DNA from: Chloroflexota bacterium
GTDB taxonomy: Bacteria > Chloroflexota > Anaerolineae > Promineifilales > Promineifilaceae
Assembly (NCBI GenBank): GCA_024223125.1
Contig: JAAEOP010000438.1
Coordinates: forward strand, 1-20,717
Reading direction: 5' to 3'
DNA length: 20,717 nt
A model generated the notes under the pieces. The model was not told the DNA's origin. It made no database searches and worked only from the letters and a program-made list of their open reading frames with translations. How positions within the stretch are numbered: position 1 is the first letter of the stretch; each line of letters begins with the position of its first letter. Both the position numbers and the translations under genes were made by a program. Below, piece by piece: positions 14,351 through 20,717 of this stretch.

Positions 14351-15205
14351 TTAGTTTACCATAGATAGGTTGGTGAGGGTGTATTCGCTCACGGCCGTTA
14401 AAGCTGTCCAGATCCGTTCGCGTAGCAAAGCAATCCGGGTTGGGTCGGAGGGTACAATGGGGGAACTGCCATGTTGACGGCCAATATAAAGAGCGCGGTT
14501 TAACTCGATCATGAGCCAGGGTTGGCGGGTGTGGCCGTGCGCCCACAGGTTCCAGCCGCCGCTGAATGGTTGGTTGACGGCCGTTGTTTTACCTGTTTCC
14601 GTTAATGCTGGAATATCAGCCAGTTGACGTCCCAATTCATCGGCCAGGAGAACGGTTATGTCGGCCGGCGCGGAAATGCGTTGACGTGGCGGGTATAGTT
14701 TTCCGGTGTAATCGCCCAGGTTGCCTGTTTGTACACGCGGCCGAAGCTGCATAGGATCATCAAAGGCATCGGGACCAACGGCGGCCATACTATGGCAATC
14801 TATGACCAGCTTTACCCGCGGATCATGTTCAATTTCGCTTAAGCGATCATGCCACGGCTGCCAATAATGGTGGATGAGATACTGTTCCAGGTTGGCTTCA
14901 GGTTCCATGCGCGGATGATAAACAGGACGGCCGTAACTGGTCTGCCGCTTGACGACGCCATCACCAATGCGGTGGTGCAGTTGGGAATCGGCGGGACGGT
15001 TAACGTCTATGATGGCCCGACTGTAGGGGAAGGTTTCCAGGTAAAGAACCCGGTCACGGAAATCGAAAATGTCATTGAGATAGGCGTCGGCTTCATTAAA
15101 AATTTGTTCGGGGGTCAGGGCGATACGGCCGTCTAATTCTGGCGGTATAGTCAGGCTGCCATGCGAACTGATAAGGGCGATGGGGAGTTTTTGCATTGTG
15201 ATCAT
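14351..15205 (-). CDS. N-formylglutamate amidohydrolase family protein
   Basis: A 284-residue protein of the FGase (HutG-type) family, which are zinc-type hydrolases of N-formylglutamate or related N-acyl compounds. Family features: SSHGSLTIPPEL near the start in place of SxPHGG, FPYSRAIIDVNRPAD, VKLVIDCHSM with the metal-type Asp-His pair, and WLMIELNRALYIG near the end. The actual substrate is uncertain: no other histidine-degradation genes are near, and related proteins act in other pathways. The start could be ATG at 15205 or ATG at 15196; neither has a good ribosome site. No signal peptide. Confidence 0.8.
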   Translation of the reverse strand: MITMQKLPIALISSHGSLTIPPELDGRIALTPEQIFNEADAYLNDIFDFRDRVLYLETFPYSRAIIDVNRPADSQLHHRIGDGVVKRQTSYGRPVYHPRMEPEANLEQYLIHHYWQPWHDRLSEIEHDPRVKLVIDCHSMAAVGPDAFDDPMQLRPRVQTGNLGDYTGKLYPPRQRISAPADITVLLADELGRQLADIPALTETGKTTAVNQPFSGGWNLWAHGHTRQPWLMIELNRALYIGRQHGSSPIVPSDPTRIALLRERIWTALTAVSEYTLTNLSMVN

Positions 15206-15324
15206 GGGGGCATTGTATAGCGAGGAGTGGGGGTGGGCAACGGCCGTTTGGCGTTTAGACAGACGAAAAAATTATACGTATTCCCATATGACAAAGATCA
15301 ATATTTGGACAGGAATTCTTCTGC

Positions 15325-15330
15325 TACAAT
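15325..15330 (+). promoter_or_regulatory. Possible -10 box for the ABC operon
   Basis: TACAAT lies 59 bases before the ATG at 15390. No good -35 stands at 16-18 bases; TTGGAC at 15305-15310 is 14 bases away. It is a weak candidate only. The stretch between it and the gene holds a repeated GTAGTCGGTAGTC. Confidence 0.25.
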
Positions 15331-15389
15331 AAAAAGGAAGAGGGTAGTCGGTAGTCACGGCTTCAACCCTATATTCAGGAGTGGAAATT

Positions 15390-16253
15390 ATGAATCAGAA
15401 AGCCATCGTGGCCGAAAATTTAGCATACCGTTACGGTGATGTGCTTGCCGTAGATCATATCAGTTTTGAGATGGATGAGGGGGAGATATTGGGATTTCTG
15501 GGGCCGAACGGCGCCGGGAAATCTACGACTGTTAAAATGTTGAGCGGGCAGTTACGGCCGCAAGCCGGACAGGCCACATTGCTGGGAATGGACGTGGCTA
15601 AAAAGCCAAAAACGATACAGGCTCAAATTGGGGTTTGTTTTGAGATTACCAATTTGTATGAGCAGATGAGTGCGGCCGAAAACTTAAATTTGTTTGCCCG
15701 GTTATTTAGGGTGAATTCGTTTGATGCGGAAGCATTATTGAAACGGGTAGGGTTAGACGGCCGTGGTCCTGACCGTGTAGAAACCTTTTCCAAAGGCATG
15801 AAACAACGGCTCATGGTGGCGCGAGCATTAGTAAACAAACCCCAAATTCTCTTTTTAGATGAACCGACAGAAGGCTTGGACCCCACTTCCTCACAAAGCA
15901 TTCGTAACATCATTTTGGAAGAGCGTGACCGGGGCGCCACCATATTTTTGACTACACATGACATGGAAGAAGCCGACAAATTGTCTGACCGGGTAGCCTT
16001 TATCAACCAGGGTCAAATTGTAGCCCTGGATAAACCCCATACCCTCAAACAGCAGTATGGCAAACGCGCCCTCAAAATTGAAGTGGTGGGGGAAAACGGC
16101 GCTATGCAAATCCATGAAGTGGTGCTGGATGAGAGTGAAACGCCACAAAAGCTGCAAGCATTGTTTAGCCAGGAAAAAGTTGTGACCGTGCATAGTGAAG
16201 AAGCGACTCTGGAAGATATTTTTAACGAAATTACAGGCCGGGGGTTGGTGTGA
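15390..16253 (+). CDS. ABC-2 type exporter, ATP-binding subunit
   Basis: A 287-residue ATPase that powers the two permeases encoded directly after it. Walker A is GPNGAGKST (38-46), the signature is FSKGMKQRL (in place of LSGGQ), Walker B is ILFLDEPTEGLDP, and the switch His is in LTTHDMEEADKLSDRVAF. The C-terminal part, with EATLEDIFNEITG, is typical of DrrA/NatA-like drug or ion exporters. The ATG at 15390 is chosen because AGGAG lies 8 bases upstream; a GTG at 15381 overlaps that site. The stop and the next start share bases (TGATG), so translation is coupled. The substrate is unknown. Confidence 0.93.
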   Translation: MNQKAIVAENLAYRYGDVLAVDHISFEMDEGEILGFLGPNGAGKSTTVKMLSGQLRPQAGQATLLGMDVAKKPKTIQAQIGVCFEITNLYEQMSAAENLNLFARLFRVNSFDAEALLKRVGLDGRGPDRVETFSKGMKQRLMVARALVNKPQILFLDEPTEGLDPTSSQSIRNIILEERDRGATIFLTTHDMEEADKLSDRVAFINQGQIVALDKPHTLKQQYGKRALKIEVVGENGAMQIHEVVLDESETPQKLQALFSQEKVVTVHSEEATLEDIFNEITGRGLV

Positions 16254-17311
16254 TGAACACGCAGTTGATTACGACCATTATCGCTAAAGATTTATCGTTG
16301 TATTTCCGTAACCGCTTCTTTGGCTTTGTGACCATTTTGGGATTGGTGGCTTATGCGGGCATGTATTACCTGTTACCCAGCTCGGTGGATGAGACATTAA
16401 CAGTAGGCTTTTATGCTCCCTCCATGCCCTCGGCAATTGTAGAGCCGTTGGCAGAAGCGGGGGTGGTGTTGGAAACGGCCGTGTCTGAAGAAGCAATGTT
16501 AGTAGCCATGGGCAACGGGGATTACAATGTCGGCGTCGTCGTCCCCGATGAACTATTGCCGAATTTGGCTGCCGGTATAAAAGATGACATCATCATCTAC
16601 TTTACCCCCGACTTCCCCGCCGAACTACAAGAAGCGTACGCCATTTTGTTTCAGGAATTAGCTTTCAGTATAGTGGGTCAGGAGCTAAATATAGAGGCCA
16701 CCGAAGAGGTGATTGGCATAGATATGGTCGGGCAGCAGATTCCCTTACGGAAGCAGATGGTGCCGATGCTGGTTGTAGCTATTCTCATGCTAGAAACGAT
16801 GGGTATGGCTGCCCTCATTAGTTCCGAGATTGAAATGCGTACCATTCAAGCTCTGCTGGTGACGCCGCTGAGTATTGGCGGTTTGTTTACCGGCAAAGGC
16901 CTTTTTGGAGTGACATTTGCTTTTGTACAGGTCACTTTGCTCATGTTGGCAACCCGCAGCCTGAGCCATGAACCGTTGCTGCTTTTGTTCACCTTGCTGT
17001 TGGGATCCATGTTAGTCACTGGGCTGGGCTTTCTCATCGCTTCTGTGGCCCGAGATTTGATGGGGGTCATGGGTTGGGGAATGTTGGCAATCATCATCCT
17101 GGCTATTCCCTCATTTACCGTTATTATCCCCGGCTTGGTGACAAATTGGGTGAAGTTGATTCCTTCCTATTATGTGGTAGATACATTGTACCGGGTGATG
17201 AATTTGGGTGCCGGTTGGGCCGATGTAAGCAGTAATCTGCTGGCGCTGCTGGCTTTTGCCCTGTTGTTCTTTGTATTGGGTGTATGGGCGCTGCAGAGGA
17301 AGTTTGTATGA
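16253..17311 (+). CDS. ABC-2 type exporter permease, first
   Basis: A 352-residue membrane protein of the ABC-2 permease superfamily. TM1 is at about residues 20-40, then an extracytoplasmic domain to about 168 (with TVGFYAPSMPSAIVEPLAEA), then five TM spans. The cytoplasmic coupling sequence SSEIEMRTIQALLVTPLSIG between spans 2 and 3 is the family hallmark, and KLIPSYYVVDTLYRVMNLGA before the last span is also typical. The start overlaps the ATPase stop by one base, and the stop overlaps the next permease by four. It shares the two-permease plan with the next gene but is clearly a different sequence. Confidence 0.88.
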   Translation: MNTQLITTIIAKDLSLYFRNRFFGFVTILGLVAYAGMYYLLPSSVDETLTVGFYAPSMPSAIVEPLAEAGVVLETAVSEEAMLVAMGNGDYNVGVVVPDELLPNLAAGIKDDIIIYFTPDFPAELQEAYAILFQELAFSIVGQELNIEATEEVIGIDMVGQQIPLRKQMVPMLVVAILMLETMGMAALISSEIEMRTIQALLVTPLSIGGLFTGKGLFGVTFAFVQVTLLMLATRSLSHEPLLLLFTLLLGSMLVTGLGFLIASVARDLMGVMGWGMLAIIILAIPSFTVIIPGLVTNWVKLIPSYYVVDTLYRVMNLGAGWADVSSNLLALLAFALLFFVLGVWALQRKFV

Positions 17312-18384
17312 ACAGTTTAAGACGAGTTAATATTTTATTATATCGAGAGTTGGCTCGTGGACCACTCAGCCTGATTTTTATTTTTGTGATTGTGATCCCT
17401 TTTGCCATTACGCTGCTTATATCATTGTTGTTTGGTACGCTGTTTTCGGGTAAACCACGTCTTGGTTTTGCTGATGCCGGCCGTTCTCGAATCGTCACGA
17501 TGGCTGAGAAGATGGGGTCGTTTGTGGTGCAGGAGTATGACACGGCCGCAGCCCTAAAAGAAGCCGTCGGGAATGGGGTTGTAGATATGGGGGTGGTCTT
17601 GCCGGCCGATTTTGATGAAGCGGTACGCAGTGGAACCGAAACGGAAATCAGCGCTTACATCTGGGGGGAAAGCTTGCTTAGAAACCGGGCGATTGTAGGC
17701 TTTGCCTTTGCCCGCCTTATTCGGGATGTGGCCGGGCAGGAAGCGCCAGTTAACATCGTCACCCGCACTTTAAGGGATGAAGATTTTGTCTCCTGGGAAG
17801 ACCGTATTTTGCCTCTCATCGTCCTCATGATGATTATTCTTGGCGGCAGCATGATTCCGGCTACTTCATTAGTAGACGAGAAGCAAAAGCGCACCCTCAA
17901 TGCCCTGAATATTACCCCCGCCTCATTGGGCGAGGTCTTTGCCGCCAAAGCATTGATGGGCATTATCGTCAGCAGTGTCATGGCCGTTGTTGTGCTGCTG
18001 CTGAATCGAGCTTTTGGCGGCCAACCAGCTTTGTTGATTTTTGTGTTACTGTTGGGGGCTGTGTCGGCCAGTTTGTTTGGCATTTTGTTGGGCGCTTTTG
18101 TGAAGGATATCAATACTTTGTTTGCTGTTTTCAAGGGTATTGGTATTTTGTTGTACGCACCGGCAATCATTGCCTTATTTCCGACCATTCCGCAGTGGAT
18201 TGCCAAAATATTCCCTACCTATTACATTGTGCAACCAGTGATTGAAATTGTGCAGCAGGGCGCTACACTGGCGGATGTCGCCCCAAAGTTGTTTGTGTTG
18301 GGTCTCATTATCCTGGTCCAGGTGGGGATTATCGCTTATGTTATTCGCCGCGCCCATCAATATGAAACAGTCGTAATAGCGTAA
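17308..18384 (+). CDS. ABC-2 type exporter permease, second
   Basis: A 358-residue permease of the same superfamily as the previous one. TM1 is at about residues 21-45, an extracytoplasmic domain of about 130 residues follows, then five TM spans. The hallmark DEKQKRTLNALNITPASLGE precedes TM3, and FPTYYIVQPVIEIVQQG lies before the last span. The start at 17308 overlaps the previous stop (ATGA), with GAGGA 7 bases upstream; an ATG at 17284 would only lengthen it into the previous gene. With the ATPase it completes a heteromeric exporter. The substrate could be a lipid, drug or ion; no neighbour decides it. The gene has a near copy of the octamer (CACGGCCGC) but no exact one. Confidence 0.88.
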   Translation: MNSLRRVNILLYRELARGPLSLIFIFVIVIPFAITLLISLLFGTLFSGKPRLGFADAGRSRIVTMAEKMGSFVVQEYDTAAALKEAVGNGVVDMGVVLPADFDEAVRSGTETEISAYIWGESLLRNRAIVGFAFARLIRDVAGQEAPVNIVTRTLRDEDFVSWEDRILPLIVLMMIILGGSMIPATSLVDEKQKRTLNALNITPASLGEVFAAKALMGIIVSSVMAVVVLLLNRAFGGQPALLIFVLLLGAVSASLFGILLGAFVKDINTLFAVFKGIGILLYAPAIIALFPTIPQWIAKIFPTYYIVQPVIEIVQQGATLADVAPKLFVLGLIILVQVGIIAYVIRRAHQYETVVIA

Positions 18385-18420
18385 ACAGACCTGGCAGGGG
18401 ACATTACGACCGTACTGGTC

Positions 18421-18466
18421 ATTTCGAGTGGAACGAGAAATCTTTACGCAATGAGGGGGAAAGATT
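18421..18466. repeat. REP-like intergenic palindrome pair
   Basis: ATTTCGAGTGGAACGAGAAAT (near 18421-18441) has short inverted ends, and AATCTTT (18439-18445) pairs with AAAGATT (18460-18466). The wording 'ATTTCGAG...CGAGAAATCTTT' resembles dispersed intergenic repeats that I know from many bacterial genomes. A genome-wide match is needed to confirm. Confidence 0.4.
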
Positions 18467-18527
18467 CCTCACCCCTTCGTGTTTGCTTTATCATACTAAT
18501 GACAGGGTACATGGTTCCAGCATTGTC

Positions 18528-18616
18528 GTTAACTTAAGACCTCGCAGGTTTCCAAAATGATCTACGCCCCTCTGAGGTTTTGCGTTAAAACCTGCGAGGT
18601 CTTCGCTTAAGTTAAC
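18528..18616. repeat. Compound inverted repeat, 10 + 14 bp arms
   Basis: GTTAACTTAA (18528-18537) then GACCTCGCAGGTTT (18538-18551) are mirrored by AAACCTGCGAGGTC (18588-18601) then TTAAGTTAAC (18607-18616). The right copy has a 5-base bulge, TTCGC. An alternative inner stem, AGGTTTT/AAAACCT (18575-18581/18587-18593), competes with the main one. The GACCTCGCAGGTTT core looks like a repeat that recurs in intergenic regions of such genomes. It could end transcription of the ABC operon or be a mobile palindrome. Confidence 0.55.
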
Positions 18617-18714
18617 ACTTATGGGGTGGCAATAAACTCCAAAGTCGCTTGACCATTGTAAGTTTGTTAAAATCGTTCTCATATAGAATTGTTACGAGAC
18701 GAGGCACCAAAAAA

Positions 18715-19803
18715 ATGACGCTATCAGAAAAAGATAATAAAGCGATTACAAATTGGTTGTGGATTGTATGCGGGCTGATCATGTTTATGGTGGTGTTGGG
18801 CGGTTATGTGCGTCTAACCCGCTCTGGATTATCTATTGTAGAATGGAACCCGGTCAGTGGGGTCATTCCGCCAATTGGCCAGGAGGCATGGGAGCAGGAA
18901 TTTGCCAAATATCAAGCCACACCGGAGTTTCAAAAAATCAATGCCACGATGACGTTGGAAGGATACAAAAGTATATTCTATGTGGAGTATGTGCATCGCT
19001 TGCTGGCTCGTTTTGCGGGGTTAATTGTTCTATTGCCGCTACTCTATTTTTTGTGGAAGGGGATTATTCCCTGGCGGAAATCGGCCGTCTATGTGTCCAT
19101 TGTGTTGATATTTGCCTTTCAGGGGTTTTTTGGCTGGTATATGGTTAGCAGCGGTTTGGTAGACCACCCTCATGTGAACCATGTGCGGTTGACAATTCAT
19201 CTGCTCATGGCCTTGTTTTTGTTGGCCTTAACAATGTGGATGGCCTTGAATCATCGCTACCATTTTCCGCAGCGGCTGCCTGGGGTTTTCAAATCGTCCT
19301 CATTTATTTTATCGGCTTTGATGATTATCATCTTGGTCATTCAGATTTCATATGGCGGATTTGTAGCCGGATTGAAGGCAGGTTGGGTGTCTAATACATG
19401 GCCGTTGATGTTCGGCCGTGTTGTCCCCGAAGGTATGCTAGAAACCTTGACGCCGGCCTGGGTGAATTTGATTGAAGCGCCGGTGACGGTGCATTTTATC
19501 CATCGTTGGTTTGCTTTTGCGGTACTTATTATGGCTGGGATTGTGTATTGGCAGACAAGAAATCGGCCGTTTACCCCCACCGTTCATAAAGCAATAGCAC
19601 TTTTCTTTGGCTTGGTTATCGTGCAAATTGTGTTGGGAATCACCGTTATCTGGTTTAGTGTGCCTCTCATTTTGGCTCTCAGCCATCAGGCAGTAGCGTT
19701 ATTTTTGTTTGTCACGGCCGTTTACATCAATTACCAGATTGTGTACGAACCGGCGGGTGAAGCTGTGATGGAAACGAGTGGAGTGGGGGTTACGGCCGTG
19801 TAA
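18715..19803 (+). CDS. ctaA: Heme A synthase, Cox15/CtaA family
   Basis: Converts heme O to heme A for cytochrome c oxidase. The 362-residue protein has eight predicted membrane spans. Conserved histidines: His94 in EYVHRLLAR, His162 in IHLLMAL, His263 in HFIHRWF and His324 in LSHQAVALF. The first loop, GGYVRLTRSGLSIVEW then GVIPPIGQEAWEQEFAKYQA, matches the mitochondrial/alphaproteobacterial Cox15 branch more than the shorter Bacillus CtaA, and the Cys pair of the Bacillus type is missing. The start at 18715 has GAGG about 10 bases upstream; an upstream start at 18649 would add 22 residues of no similarity. No oxidase or heme O synthase gene is in the window. An antisense open frame overlaps the last 14 bases. 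Confidence 0.9.
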   Translation: MTLSEKDNKAITNWLWIVCGLIMFMVVLGGYVRLTRSGLSIVEWNPVSGVIPPIGQEAWEQEFAKYQATPEFQKINATMTLEGYKSIFYVEYVHRLLARFAGLIVLLPLLYFLWKGIIPWRKSAVYVSIVLIFAFQGFFGWYMVSSGLVDHPHVNHVRLTIHLLMALFLLALTMWMALNHRYHFPQRLPGVFKSSSFILSALMIIILVIQISYGGFVAGLKAGWVSNTWPLMFGRVVPEGMLETLTPAWVNLIEAPVTVHFIHRWFAFAVLIMAGIVYWQTRNRPFTPTVHKAIALFFGLVIVQIVLGITVIWFSVPLILALSHQAVALFLFVTAVYINYQIVYEPAGEAVMETSGVGVTAV

Positions 19804-19918
19804 CGTAGATGAGTTTTCGCCATTTTACCCAATGACGAATGACGGTAATAACAATCGGTTTGTCTCCGTTAACCAACACGGCCGTGTCCTGGAGAAATGG
19901 GAAGCGTTTTAGAAGACA
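19790..19918 (-). pseudogene. Possible C-terminal gene remnant, 42 codons
   Basis: On the minus strand a frame without stops ends at TAA (19792-19790) and contains RFPFLQDTAVLVNGDKPIVI then TVIRHWVKWRKLIY. It reads like the end of a small protein (strand, turn with NGD, strand, basic end). No start codon precedes it and a TAA closes it upstream. I do not recognise the family. It lies just beyond another decayed fragment on the same strand. Confidence 0.3.
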
Positions 19919-19937
19919 TTAAGGCAAAAGTAACACT

Positions 19938-20162
19938 TTAAGAATCAGGAGTAGCCTCAGCCCAATCAGAAAGCCGCTGTTCAAGAACAGTATCTCTACT
20001 GTGCCGCCAACGGTACCGACGACGGAATTGGGCTTGGCAACGTTCATAGCGAGTGCGTTCAGCCGCATACTCTTCTCGGTTAACTTGTGCCAGCCGTTCT
20101 CTCAACTCGTCAGGGGTATCTACATTAAGTTGTATGACAGCCCATGCACCATGCAGGGCTGT
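19938..20162 (-). pseudogene. Gene fragment cut by the ISAs1 element
   Basis: A minus-strand frame of 74 residues ends at TAA (19940-19938). It reads AVIQLNVDTPDELRERLAQV, then NREEYAAERTRYERCQAQFR and ends in LEQRLSDWAEATPDS. It is strongly charged and helical, with normal amino-acid use. It has no ATG, and homology to the rest of a gene would have to lie to the right, where the ISAs1 end begins at about 20154. The simplest reading is the 3' end of a gene interrupted by the insertion. I do not recognise the family. The plus-strand frame over the same bases is a shadow. Confidence 0.45.
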
Positions 20163-20717
20163 TCAGTTCTCGAAAGTATTGCAATTAAATTGCCCTATGG
20201 TAGCCTAGTGGGCTAGAAAATATCATAGGGGTGACAGAATGTTATATAGTTTTCTACTTGAAATCAAGGATCATCGTCGTAAATAAGGAATAAGATATCA
20301 GCAAGGACACATTCTTCTTTTTACAATTCTCGCTATTTTAAGTGGTGCCACTTCTTATCGAAAAGTGCGCCAATTCATTGTGGCCCATTATGATGAACTC
20401 AATGAGATTTTCGATTTGAATTGGAAAAGAATGCCAGCATACACCACAATTCGGGACATCATTCAGAAAACATCGGCATCAGAATTAGAACAAAGCTTCA
20501 GAAAATATAGCGCATCGTTGGCTGAACTTGATGGGAAAAAGGCGTTTATCGGGTACGATGGTAAAGTGATACGCGATAGTTTTGACCACTTCAATGACCA
20601 AAAAGCAATTCAAGTTCTCAGTGCGTTTGCTGTTGACGAGCAGATTATCTTAGGGCACGAAGAAATCGAGACGAAAACGAACGAAATACCAACGGCTCAA
20701 GGGTTAATGGAAAAACT
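20154..20717 (+). mobile_element. ISAs1-family insertion sequence, left part
   Basis: The left end is placed at CAGGGCTGTTCAGTTC (20154-20169), because ISAs1 elements commonly begin with CAGGG, and the transposase frame starts 85 bases further. The right end lies outside the window, so neither the partner inverted repeat nor a target duplication can be checked. The element contains no ACGGCCGT and is richer in A+T than the genes before it. Confidence 0.6.
20239..20717 (+). pseudogene. ISAs1-family transposase, broken by one stop codon, partial
   Basis: The frame starts at ATG 20239 and meets TAA at 20284-20286 (codon 16), then continues open to the window edge. Around the stop it reads EIKDHRRK, stop, GIRYQQGH, where family members usually have Gln; a single C to T change (CAA to TAA) would explain it. 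Downstream motifs are diagnostic: LAILSGATSYRKVRQFI, DGKKAFIGYDGKVIRDSFDH (with the first catalytic Asp) and AFAVDEQIILGHEEIETKTN. Initiation after the stop could only use ATG at about 20432, which would lose the N-terminal DNA-binding part. A sequencing error is possible. Confidence 0.8.

Larger units (their letters stand above)
18385..18714. other. Intergenic region with palindromes
   Basis: A 330-base gap between the ABC operon and the heme A synthase gene. No coding potential is convincing. It holds the two repeat structures listed separately. The promoter of the next gene should lie between 18617 and 18714; I see TTGACC (18649-18654) and TATAGA (18682-18687), but their spacing of 27 bases is too long. 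Confidence 0.6.

Noticed and set aside
17655..18206. 183-codon minus-strand frame opposite the second permease
   Set aside because: It lies fully inside a clear ABC-2 permease gene, and its composition (Lys/Asn/Thr/Ala) mirrors hydrophobic codons.
18649..18687. TTGACC...TATAGA as the ctaA promoter
   Set aside because: The spacing of 27 bases is too long for a sigma-70 promoter.
20001..20216. 71-codon plus-strand frame before the ISAs1 transposase
   Set aside because: It crosses the IS boundary and overlaps the better minus-strand fragment; no ribosome site or family signal.

Overview
The window looks like a bacterial chromosome with moderate GC, probably a member of the Chloroflexota (Anaerolineae/Caldilineae-like). 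This is an inference from the mix of a DUF6325-type protein, an ALG5-like glycosyltransferase, a Cox15-type heme A synthase and ABC-2 exporters, plus a very strong enrichment of the palindrome ACGGCCGT. I read about 45 copies by eye, where a random 20.7 kb would hold fewer than one. The octamer is spread through most of the chromosomal genes and is absent from the insertion-sequence stretches, so it works as a marker of native against imported DNA.

Layout. 1-370 (minus): start of a secreted or membrane-anchored protein that runs off the left edge. 371-779: no clear gene; a 19-bp inverted repeat, a doubtful ORF remnant and a terminator-like hairpin. 780-5533 (minus): a five-gene directon read from right to left, trmD, a class I methyltransferase, a four-TM membrane protein, a URO-D-like protein, and a DUF6325-type protein with a long Ala/Glu helical tail. 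5659-8546 (plus): rmlD/rfbD overlapping an oligopeptidase B gene. 8616-10415 (plus): two family-2 glycosyltransferases. 10477-11073: a graveyard of three different transposase families, including an in-frame fusion of two remnants. 11293-13340 (plus): an OmpR-type response regulator and its histidine kinase. 13402-15205 (minus): a PAC2-family protein and an N-formylglutamate amidohydrolase-family protein. 15390-18384 (plus): a three-gene ABC-2 exporter. 18385-18714: intergenic palindromes. 18715-19803 (plus): heme A synthase. 19790-20162 (minus): two decayed gene fragments. 20154-20717 (plus): the left part of an ISAs1-family element whose transposase carries one early stop codon.

How the genes work together. 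Most of the window is housekeeping and envelope functions: tRNA modification, dTDP-rhamnose synthesis with glycosyltransferases, peptide hydrolysis, signal transduction, export and heme A synthesis. Overlapping or abutting start and stop codons support translational coupling in four places: trmD/methyltransferase, rmlD/opdB, regulator/kinase and the three ABC genes.

The least ordinary things are the 18-residue helical repeat (about 11.5 units) in the DUF6325-type protein, the octamer enrichment, the three-family transposase mosaic, and the possible G-quadruplex in trmD. I found no CRISPR array, no tRNA or rRNA gene and no recognisable defence or biosynthetic system. I cannot claim a new system beyond these observations.
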